A program made the translations under genes and the position numbers. From Thiopseudomonas acetoxidans (lineage in GTDB: Bacteria > Pseudomonadota > Gammaproteobacteria > Pseudomonadales > Pseudomonadaceae), in NCBI RefSeq assembly GCF_030362935.1, contig NZ_JAUCDY010000002.1:1-64000 (forward strand): 64,000 nt of DNA. Reading direction: 5' to 3'. Position 1 is the stretch's first letter. Each line of letters starts with the position of its first letter. Under the pieces are notes generated by a model. The model saw only the letters and a list, made by a program, of their open reading frames with translations. It was not told where the DNA came from and did not search any database. Of this stretch, positions 24,130 through 31,718 are shown piece by piece.

Positions 24130-25885
24130 ACCCCAGCCCCCCAAGATTGCGCTTAATCTCCGCCTCCAACCGCGCACCCTCCGCAAACTGCTCCCGCAGT
24201 TGTTCGGTCAAACGCGCCATTTTCTCGGCAAAGGGTTCGCCATCATCTTCGTGCTCTTCCGCGCCAACATAACGCCCCGGCGTCAGGACAAAATCATGCT
24301 TTTTAATATCTTCCAGGCTGGCGGAATAGCAGAAACCCGCCACGTCCTCGTAGCCGTTGCCTCTTAGGTCGCTCTCGGCAATCCCTGGCCTACGCGACAC
24401 TGGGGCTCCTGCCCGTTGCCACGCATGAAAGGTGTCAGCAATTTTAGCGATATCTTCAGCGGTGAAATCACGCAGCACACGGTCACGCATGTAACCTAGT
24501 TGGCGCGCATCAATAAACAGCAGCTCACCACGGCGGTCACGCTTTTTCTCGTTGCGCACCAGTCCGTTGGCTTTGTCTTTGGTTAAAAACCAGATGCAGG
24601 CGGGAATCTGCGTGTTGGTAAACAATTGCCCCGGCAAAGCAACCATGCACTCGACCAGGTCTTCTTCAATCAACCGCTTGCGGATTTCGCCTTCGTTGTT
24701 GGTGTTGGAGCTCATGGAGCCGTTGGCCAGCAGCAAGGCCATGCTGCCGGTGGGCGCAAGGTGATGCAGCATGTGCTGAATCCAAGCAAAGTTAGCGTTG
24801 CCTTTCGGCGGCGTGCCGTATTGCCAGCGCACGTCTTCCGCCAGCGACTCACTCCACCAATCTTTGATATTGAACGGCGGGTTAGCCATAACAAAGTCAG
24901 CGCGCAAATCAGGGTGCTGGTCATCAAGGAAGGTGTCGGCGTTCTTTTTGCCGAAGTTAAAGTCGATGCCACGAATGGCCATGTTCATCGCCGCCAGCTT
25001 CCAGGTGGTCGGGTTGGATTCCTGACCGTACACAGAGATATGCTTTTTCTGCTCGGCGGCATCGTACTGCTGCTCTTGCGCGTGCTGCTCAATGAACTTG
25101 CTGCTCGACACAAAGAATCCGCCAGAACCCATGGCAGGGTCATACACGCGGCCGGAATAGGGTTCGAGCATTTCCACAATCAGCGTCACGATACTTTTTG
25201 GCGTGTAATACTGGCCGCCTTGCTTGCCTTCGGCTAGAGCAAACTCACCAAGGAAGTATTCATAAACATGACCGAGAATATCTTTGCTTTGCAGCTCCAG
25301 CACTTCGCCTTCATACATGGGCTTGGTAAAGGAGGTGTCGGAGAAGGTGTTGATCAGACCAATCAGTTTGTCGTTATCTAACTGGTACTGGCTGATACGG
25401 TTGAGAATGCCTTTGAGCTTGGCGTTGCTGTTTTCGATTGCCTCTAAGGCGTTATCGACCAACCACGACACCGAACGCAGCTTTACATCGTTACCGGCTT
25501 CGTCTTGCCATAGCACCGTACCCACCGGCAGTACGACCTTTTCTTTTAAGGTGTTCCAACGCGCCGCTTTCGGCACCCAAAACACGTTGGCTTCGCGGTA
25601 GTAATCCAGCTGTTCCAACTCGTCTTGCAGCGCTTGCTGGTAGTCAGCGTCGCTAGCAAAGTCTTCACGAGGCAAGTAGTAAATATTGTCGTCGTGATTG
25701 GTTTGAAACAGCTCAAGCAACTGTTCTTGGCGTTCTTCAAAGGCATCCGACACATACTTCAGGAAGATCAAACCAAGCACAACATGCTTGTAGTTAGCAG
25801 CATCGAGGTTAGCGCGCAGCTTATCTGCAGCTTTCCAAAGCTTGTCATCCAGTGATTTAAGAAACTGCTGTTCCGTGTTGTTCAT
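24119..25885 (-). CDS. hsdM: Type I restriction-modification DNA methyltransferase (HsdM)
   Basis: N6-adenine methyltransferase subunit that protects host DNA. 588 aa. The N-terminal helical HsdM_N domain (LWKAADKLRANLDAANYKHVVLGLIFLKYVSDAF) is followed by SAM motif I DPAMGSGGFF (about residue 252) and catalytic NPPF (about 334). The C-terminal coiled tail (MARLTEQLREQFAEGARLE...) is duplicated further downstream before hsdS. First gene of the leftward island; start ATG 25885. The promoter must lie in 25886-26150. Confidence 0.95.
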   Translation of the reverse strand: MNNTEQQFLKSLDDKLWKAADKLRANLDAANYKHVVLGLIFLKYVSDAFEERQEQLLELFQTNHDDNIYYLPREDFASDADYQQALQDELEQLDYYREANVFWVPKAARWNTLKEKVVLPVGTVLWQDEAGNDVKLRSVSWLVDNALEAIENSNAKLKGILNRISQYQLDNDKLIGLINTFSDTSFTKPMYEGEVLELQSKDILGHVYEYFLGEFALAEGKQGGQYYTPKSIVTLIVEMLEPYSGRVYDPAMGSGGFFVSSSKFIEQHAQEQQYDAAEQKKHISVYGQESNPTTWKLAAMNMAIRGIDFNFGKKNADTFLDDQHPDLRADFVMANPPFNIKDWWSESLAEDVRWQYGTPPKGNANFAWIQHMLHHLAPTGSMALLLANGSMSSNTNNEGEIRKRLIEEDLVECMVALPGQLFTNTQIPACIWFLTKDKANGLVRNEKKRDRRGELLFIDARQLGYMRDRVLRDFTAEDIAKIADTFHAWQRAGAPVSRRPGIAESDLRGNGYEDVAGFCYSASLEDIKKHDFVLTPGRYVGAEEHEDDGEPFAEKMARLTEQLREQFAEGARLEAEIKRNLGGLGYEL

Positions 25886-26356
25886 TGTTGCCTCGTACTC
25901 AAATATGTTGTTCTGCTCTGGGCTGCAATGCCGCCAAAAGCACTATAAATTCATTATAGGGTAATGATGCGAGCGACAAACTGTGTCGCTGTGACTAAAC
26001 GCTAAAAACCACTGTCAAGAAAGTCGATTGATTAGCCACCGACTGGAGCAAACCATAGCAAATTACGCTAAGGCTTGCGCATAAGGGTTAACTATTTTGG
26101 ACAGGTGCAGAAGGGGCAATTTCAATCATACTCCAGGCGTTATAAACCTACCTGCGTAGCTACCACCGCGTTAAAAACGTACGAAAAAGTGCAGTTTACA
26201 CACAGCAAATGAGCATTTTGAGCCGTTTTTAACAACTCCCTTACAACGCAGGTAATTATTCAGCGCTTGCTTAAGCAATTCGACACTCTGTACCTGTGAT
26301 GAGCAGTTAAGCTTTATACTTGTCTACATATTAGTTGTTATCAAAAAGGAGTCACC
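25886..26356. promoter_or_regulatory. Divergent region between hsdM and the ZIP transporter
   Basis: 471 bp with no gene. It contains the promoters of the leftward restriction operon and of the rightward transporter, and a variant copy of the dispersed palindromic repeat at about 26145-26265. No operator could be assigned with confidence. Confidence 0.5.
26145..26265. repeat. Dispersed palindromic repeat, rearranged copy 1
   Basis: Shares CTACCTGCGTAGCTACC, GCGTTAAAAACGTAC, GCAGTTTACAC, AAATGAGCATTTTGAG and TTATTCAG with the copies at 57538 and 59524. Here both outer arms are of the right-arm type in opposite orientation, giving a long imperfect palindrome around the AAATGAGCATTT core, and the outer ends are degraded. 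Confidence 0.7.
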
Positions 26357-27283
26357 ATGGCACCAGAGGCTGCGTACAAAGAACTTATTGCCGCTTGGCG
26401 TATACAGGCTCGCGCCAAACCCGTGTTAACTATAGCTTTTATTGGTGTGCTATTTGGCTTGTTAATCCTGCTGGCTATCAGCACAACGCACTCTTTACTT
26501 TACGGTAACTCTGAGCACTTTCGTCTCGCTAATTACGGTGGATTGGCAGGATTTGCTGCAACAGCTGCGGGTTCTATGCTGATTTTATTTCTCGGAAAAG
26601 TAAAACAAAGAGTGCAGGATGCATTGCTGGGCTTTGCCGCCGGGATGATGCTGGCAGCTAGTTCATTCTCACTGATTTTGCCCGGCATTGAGGCTGCCGA
26701 AAGCCTGCTCAATAGCACTGTTTTAGCAGCGCTCGTTGTCGCTGTAGGCCTTGGCTTAGGTGCTGTACTGATGCACGGCTTGGATTATTTTACTCCCCAT
26801 GAACACGAAAGCACGGGTCCATGCGGTCCAGAATGCCAGCGCATCAATGGTATTTGGTTATTTGTCTTTGCCATTGCTTTGCACAATATTCCGGAAGGTA
26901 TGGCCATCGGCGTCTCGTTTGCACAGGGCGACTTATCGGTAGGCATGCCATTAACTACGGCGATTGCTTTGCAGGATGTGCCAGAAGGCTTTGCGGTAGC
27001 GCTTGCGTTGCGCGCCAGCGGATTAAGCCGATTCAAATCTGTTCTTATTGCTGCTGCAACCGGTTTGCTTGAACCCTTAGGCGCTATTCTGGGCTTTAGC
27101 ATGGCCAGCAGTATTGCCCTGGCCTATCCACTGGGCATGGGCATTGCAGCAGGCGCTATGATTTTTGTGGTTTCCCACGAAGTCATCCCTGAAACTCACC
27201 GCAACGGACACCAAACCATGGCCACCCTAGGCCTTGTGGGAGGTTTTATGGTGATGATGTTTTTGGATACTGCACTCGGCTAA
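26357..27283 (+). CDS. ZIP-family divalent metal (zinc) transporter
   Basis: 308-aa inner-membrane protein with about eight hydrophobic segments. The ZIP metal-binding signatures are HNIPEGMAIGVSFA in TM4 and ALQDVPEGFAVALALR in TM5, placing it in the GufA/ZupT branch that imports Zn2+ and related metals. A putative metal-binding loop (HGLDYFTPHEHESTGPCGPEC) sits between TM3 and TM4. AAGGAG site before ATG 26357. Its stop codon interlocks with that of the convergent DUF1883 gene (27280-27283). Confidence 0.88.
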   Translation: MAPEAAYKELIAAWRIQARAKPVLTIAFIGVLFGLLILLAISTTHSLLYGNSEHFRLANYGGLAGFAATAAGSMLILFLGKVKQRVQDALLGFAAGMMLAASSFSLILPGIEAAESLLNSTVLAALVVAVGLGLGAVLMHGLDYFTPHEHESTGPCGPECQRINGIWLFVFAIALHNIPEGMAIGVSFAQGDLSVGMPLTTAIALQDVPEGFAVALALRASGLSRFKSVLIAAATGLLEPLGAILGFSMASSIALAYPLGMGIAAGAMIFVVSHEVIPETHRNGHQTMATLGLVGGFMVMMFLDTALG

Positions 27284-27573
27284 GCTTTACTGCGCCGTAC
27301 AATTTTTATCTTGTAATCAAAATCAGCTTTGCGCGTGACGCTGATCGCTTTACGCGTTACCACATCAATAGTGATGTTCCACGCACCATCGCGCGGAACC
27401 GCAATTTTAGCCGGGAAACGGTCAAAAGCTCCGCCATGGTAGCTATGCCGCGCCCCATTTTTATAACGACGAAAATCCGCATCATTCATTAAACGGATGT
27501 TGCACATTTGCGAGCACTGGATTACTACTAAATCCCCTTCGCTCAACTCTTCTCGCTGATGGACAAACTTCAT
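27280..27573 (-). CDS. DUF1883 domain protein
   Basis: 97-aa soluble protein of unknown function. The whole length fits the DUF1883 family: GDLVVIQCSQMCNIRLMND...F.RYKNG..HSYHGGAFDRFPAKIAVPRDGAWNITIDV. In other bacteria the domain is sometimes joined to TIR domains, but none is present here. The stop codons of this gene and the ZIP gene overlap by sharing the TA of CTAA, so the genes are packed tail to tail. Confidence 0.75.
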   Translation of the reverse strand: MKFVHQREELSEGDLVVIQCSQMCNIRLMNDADFRRYKNGARHSYHGGAFDRFPAKIAVPRDGAWNITIDVVTRKAISVTRKADFDYKIKIVRRSKA

Positions 27574-27733
27574 TTATAAGGCACCTTTGGGATTAGCAAA
27601 CCCCTTTAAAGCTAAAAATTGTGTGCACTCTCACAATACACACACAGATTACAAGGACATCAAGTTGTGTAGCTGGCTGATTTTACACGCTTTTGGTAGG
27701 CTCTCCGCAGAAATAATAGCAAGGGAGCTCATT

Positions 27734-28099
27734 ATGTTTAAAAAAATGGTATTTGTTGTCTTTACCGGTATTTCTGTTCACAGTCTTGCTTCGCAAAGCA
27801 TGGATATGGATATTCTACTCCAAGCAGCCACGCAACAAAATAACGCCGAAGCGCAGTGGATGCTGGGCGAGTTCTATTTTTCCGGAACGGGGGTTAAACA
27901 AGATTTTGCACAAGCCAAACAGTGGTATGAAAAATCAGCACAACAAAACAATCCACAAGCCAATTATGCACTTGGCTCTATGTATGCCAACGGACAGGCT
28001 GTGACAAAAAGCACCATAAAAGCCATGGAATTTTTCCAAGCGAGTTGCAAAGCTGGGTACAGTATTGCCTGCTCAGCTTATCAGCAGTTAGCTCAATAA
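27734..28099 (+). CDS. Periplasmic Sel1-repeat protein
   Basis: 121 aa with a signal peptide (MFKKMVFVVFTGISVHSLA) and two to three Sel1/TPR-like repeats (AEAQWMLGEFYFSGTGVKQDFAQAKQWYEKSA, then PQANYALGSMYANGQ). Such proteins are protein-interaction scaffolds. ATG 27734 has an AGGGAG site 6-7 bp upstream; the open frame beginning at 27587 is not supported. The di-haem peroxidase gene follows 44 bp downstream and may be co-transcribed. Confidence 0.75.
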   Translation: MFKKMVFVVFTGISVHSLASQSMDMDILLQAATQQNNAEAQWMLGEFYFSGTGVKQDFAQAKQWYEKSAQQNNPQANYALGSMYANGQAVTKSTIKAMEFFQASCKAGYSIACSAYQQLAQ

Positions 28100-28143
28100 T
28101 TATTTCGCCAGCAACAAATTTAGGGTAGGCGGCAGCAAGTCGA

Positions 28144-29157
28144 ATGAAAAAGGCACTCGTATTTTTTTTGGTAGCCGCTACTATTCTTGGGGTTTCTTGG
28201 TTCTCTCGCATGGACAGTGGAGAGCAAATCTCCACTGAGCAAACCATCCATTTTGTCGAAGATGAACGCTTTCCCATCGTTCGGCCTTTAGAACCTGTTA
28301 CAGGGCTTTCCAGCAAGGCTGTAGCACTGGGCAAGCGCCTATTTTTTGATACCCGCCTGTCAAGCAACAACACGATTTCCTGCGCATCATGCCACCGTTT
28401 TGATCTCGGCGGAGCCGATGGCATGGCGGTATCTATTGGAGTCAATGGTGCACTGGGTGACATTAATGCACCGACTGTATTTAATAGCGGACTCCATTTT
28501 GCTCAATTTTGGGACGCCCGCGCGCCCACACTTACTGAGCAGATAGAAGGCCCCATCCACAACCCCGTAGAAATGAATTCTTCGTGGCAAGAGATTATTC
28601 AGCGCCTCAGCAGTGATAATGTTCTGGTGGCCGAATTTAACGCTGCGTATCAAGACGGCCTCACGGTCAACAACCTTATTAATGCCATAGCCACCTTTGA
28701 GCAATCGCTGGTCACGCTTGATGCGCCTTTTGATCATTATTTGCGCGGCGATAAGTCGGCATTAACTGCTGAGCAGGTTCTGGGTTTCCAAAATTTTCAC
28801 GATTACGGCTGCACCAGCTGTCACCAAGGCATGCTATTGGGCGGCAACACGTTACAAAAACTCGGCATTATCGAAGATTATTTTGCCGGTCGTGAAATAA
28901 CAAGCGCCGATCTGGGTCGCTATAACGTCACAGGCCGCGAAGAAGACAAGCATGTATTTAAAGTACCTAGTTTGCGTAATGTAGCCCTAACAGCACCCTA
29001 CCTGCACGATGGCTCTGCACAAACTCTTGAGGCAGCAGTAGCAATTATGGCGCGCTATCAGTTAGGCCGTGATATCCCCACCGAAGACTTACAATCCATC
29101 GTTGCGTTTCTGCAAAGTTTGAGCGGTAAAATACCCGAAATAGGAGCAACACCATGA
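28144..29157 (+). CDS. Di-haem cytochrome c peroxidase (CCP/MauG family)
   Basis: 337-aa periplasmic peroxidase that reduces hydrogen peroxide with electrons from cytochromes c. An N-terminal hydrophobic anchor/signal (MKKALVFFLVAATILGVSWF) precedes the CCP domain. Two haem-attachment motifs are visible, CASCHRF (about residue 80) and CTSCHQG (about 222), together with AQFWDARAPTLTEQ and HDGSAQTLEAAV, where a C-terminal Met/His ligand loop would lie. Its TGA overlaps the ATG of the GGDEF-EAL gene (ATGA at 29154-29157), so the two are translationally coupled. Confidence 0.87.
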   Translation: MKKALVFFLVAATILGVSWFSRMDSGEQISTEQTIHFVEDERFPIVRPLEPVTGLSSKAVALGKRLFFDTRLSSNNTISCASCHRFDLGGADGMAVSIGVNGALGDINAPTVFNSGLHFAQFWDARAPTLTEQIEGPIHNPVEMNSSWQEIIQRLSSDNVLVAEFNAAYQDGLTVNNLINAIATFEQSLVTLDAPFDHYLRGDKSALTAEQVLGFQNFHDYGCTSCHQGMLLGGNTLQKLGIIEDYFAGREITSADLGRYNVTGREEDKHVFKVPSLRNVALTAPYLHDGSAQTLEAAVAIMARYQLGRDIPTEDLQSIVAFLQSLSGKIPEIGATP

Positions 29158-31718
29158 CTCCCGAGGGTAAAAGCTTTCGCGACAAACCCGCATGGAAGTT
29201 GATACTGGTTCTAACTTTAACTGCCCTGCTAACTTGGCTGTACTTTCGTTCTGCTGACGTAGTGCCCGGTTCACACGTAAATTACACCCGTAAACTGCGT
29301 GAGTTACAGCTATTTGATGAGCAGTTAAACTCGGGGGTCGTTGCTAGTTTTGCTGGGCTGATTGAAAACTACGATAGCCAGCGTTTTTATCTGGCTCAAA
29401 TTGATAAAACGCTGCTTGAACTGCGTAATATTCCGCGCTGGGTAGAGCCTACAGATCGAAAAACCATCGCCAATGCACTTATCAAGCTGGGTGACATTCA
29501 TCAGCAAAAAGCGCTAAATGTCGATCGTTTTCAGCGTATTCACGCCGTTGTGCGCAACTCAAGCCTATATTTGCCAATCGCTGCAGACGCCAGTCTTGCG
29601 CAGCTGTCACCAACAGAACAGCGTGATTTCAAAGACTTTGTTCGCCGATTGATTAGTTACACCCTAACACGCCAGAAAAACACACAAGAACACCAGTACT
29701 TAACCGAGCAAATTAAGACGCTAACCCTACGGCACAACACTCAGCCGCTTGCAACAGCCCTACAGCATGCTGAAATCGTATTAAATAGCACGCCTAAAGC
29801 GCTGAAGCTGGTTAATAGCATTACTCGCTCAGACAGCATGGCGCAACTGGAAGATGCATCTCAACTCTATCTGGCAACCTACCGTAAAGCGCTGACTGAA
29901 GCCACCTACTACCAAACCTTACTCTATGCGCTTTCATTGCTGCTGGTCGGATATGCGCTGTACGCGCTGTTTCGCATAGGACGTGATCGTCGTTCGCTGA
30001 TTATCGCGCACCTTGATTTAGAAAACCGCTTTCAAGCGCAACGCCGTGCGGAAGAAGAATTGCGCCTCTACGCAACGATGTTTACCAATGCCAGCGAAGG
30101 CATGACTATTACCGATGCGACGACAAAAATTATCGCTGTAAACCCTGCTTTCTGCCAAATAACTGGCTACAGCAAAGAGGAAGTTATCGGTAAAACGCCT
30201 AGGATTTTGAACTCAGGTCGACAAAACGACGTTTTTTACCAAAACATGTGGAACACGCTCAACAGCCAAGGACAGTGGAAAGGAGAAATTTGGAACGCCC
30301 GTAAAGACGGCTCTATTTTTCCTGAATGGCTGTCTATCACTGCCATTACCGACCAAAACCACCTGCCTAGCCACTATTTAGGCGTGTTTACGGATATCAC
30401 TGAACGCAAACAGAGCGAAGCACGCATTCATCACCTTGCCCACCATGATGCGCTTACTGGCTTGCCCAACCGTTTATTGCTCTCAGAACGTATCCAGCAC
30501 GGGATTCAAACCTCACCCTCAAGCCATTTGAAAACCGCGGTTATCTTTATTGATTTGGACCGCTTTAAAAACATCAACGACACCCTAGGTCATTCTGTTG
30601 GCGATGACTTGCTGATACAGGTTGCACATCGCGGCTTAAGCGTCCTGAGAGAGACAGACACCTTCAGCCGCCAAGGGGGTGATGAGTTCGTTGCCGTGTT
30701 AACAGGACTGAGCAGTCGTCAAGAAGCAGGACGCATTTGTGACGAGTTACTCAACACCCTATGCCAGCCTTATCTGCTTGCCGGTCATGAATTAACTGTG
30801 AGCGGCAGTGCTGGAATTGCGGTGTATCCAGAGGATGGCGACAACGCCACAGAGCTGTTACGTAAAGCAGACTTAGCCATGTACCGTGCTAAAGAAATTG
30901 GCCGTAATACGTTTTGTTATTTTTCTGCCGAAATCAGCACGACCAGTATTGGTGAGCTGCTGCTGGAAAACGATCTATTTACGGCATTAGAGCGTGGCGA
31001 ATTGCTACTGCACTACCAAGCGAAAGTAGATTCACGCACGGGTGAGTTGGTAGGCGCGGAAGCGCTAATGCGCTGGAATCATAAAACCCATGGACTCATT
31101 TCTCCGCAAATCTTTATCCCGCTAGCGGAAGAAAGTGGCTTGATTAATGCGATGGGCGAATGGGCCATACGCACGGTCTGCGCGCAACTCAGAAGCTGGA
31201 TAGATGAGGGTTTGCAGGTTTTACCTATCGCTGTAAACATCTCAGCCCATCAGTTTGTGCAGCAGGCGCTGCCACAACTATTGGCTGACATTTTGGCTGA
31301 GTTTGCTATCCCTACACAGCTGATAGAGCTTGAACTCACCGAATCCATGCTGATGGGTAATGCGTCGCACGCAGCCAGCACCTTGCATCAGTTAAAAGAC
31401 ATGGGAATTGAGGTTTCAATCGATGACTTCGGCACTGGGTATTCGTCACTTAGCTATCTTCACCAGTTTCCGGTGCACGCTCTAAAAATCGACCGTAGCT
31501 TTATCTCACAGATCAACGAAAATAGTGAACCAATTCGTCTTGCCTCGGCCATTATTGCCATGGCGCATGAGTTGGGTTTACAGGTGATCGCAGAAGGAGT
31601 GGAAACCGAAGTACAAGCCCGTTACTTGGTCGAACACGGCTGCGATATTTCACAGGGTTTTCTCTACAGCAAGCCCTTGCCCGCAGCAGACTTCGCCAAG
31701 CAGCTCAAGTTAGGCTAG
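29154..31718 (+). CDS. Membrane PAS-GGDEF-EAL cyclic-di-GMP protein
   Basis: 854-aa bifunctional c-di-GMP protein. TM1 is about residues 15-33, then a periplasmic all-helical domain (about 40-255, DAHL-like), TM2 about 258-276, PAS/PAC about 300-415, GGDEF (RQGGDEFVAVL, about 508) and EAL (AEALMRWNHKTHG, about 636; also LELTESMLM, DDFGTGYSSL, KIDRSFI, AEGVETE). Both active sites look intact, so cyclase and phosphodiesterase activity are possible. Coupling to the upstream cytochrome c peroxidase suggests redox or peroxide input; that is inference. Its end overlaps the convergent gene at 31710-31718. Confidence 0.88.
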   Translation: MTPEGKSFRDKPAWKLILVLTLTALLTWLYFRSADVVPGSHVNYTRKLRELQLFDEQLNSGVVASFAGLIENYDSQRFYLAQIDKTLLELRNIPRWVEPTDRKTIANALIKLGDIHQQKALNVDRFQRIHAVVRNSSLYLPIAADASLAQLSPTEQRDFKDFVRRLISYTLTRQKNTQEHQYLTEQIKTLTLRHNTQPLATALQHAEIVLNSTPKALKLVNSITRSDSMAQLEDASQLYLATYRKALTEATYYQTLLYALSLLLVGYALYALFRIGRDRRSLIIAHLDLENRFQAQRRAEEELRLYATMFTNASEGMTITDATTKIIAVNPAFCQITGYSKEEVIGKTPRILNSGRQNDVFYQNMWNTLNSQGQWKGEIWNARKDGSIFPEWLSITAITDQNHLPSHYLGVFTDITERKQSEARIHHLAHHDALTGLPNRLLLSERIQHGIQTSPSSHLKTAVIFIDLDRFKNINDTLGHSVGDDLLIQVAHRGLSVLRETDTFSRQGGDEFVAVLTGLSSRQEAGRICDELLNTLCQPYLLAGHELTVSGSAGIAVYPEDGDNATELLRKADLAMYRAKEIGRNTFCYFSAEISTTSIGELLLENDLFTALERGELLLHYQAKVDSRTGELVGAEALMRWNHKTHGLISPQIFIPLAEESGLINAMGEWAIRTVCAQLRSWIDEGLQVLPIAVNISAHQFVQQALPQLLADILAEFAIPTQLIELELTESMLMGNASHAASTLHQLKDMGIEVSIDDFGTGYSSLSYLHQFPVHALKIDRSFISQINENSEPIRLASAIIAMAHELGLQVIAEGVETEVQARYLVEHGCDISQGFLYSKPLPAADFAKQLKLG

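Noticed and set aside
24129..24186. Longer N-terminus for the 463-aa AlbA_2 protein
   Set aside because: The extra codons are hsdM read out of frame.
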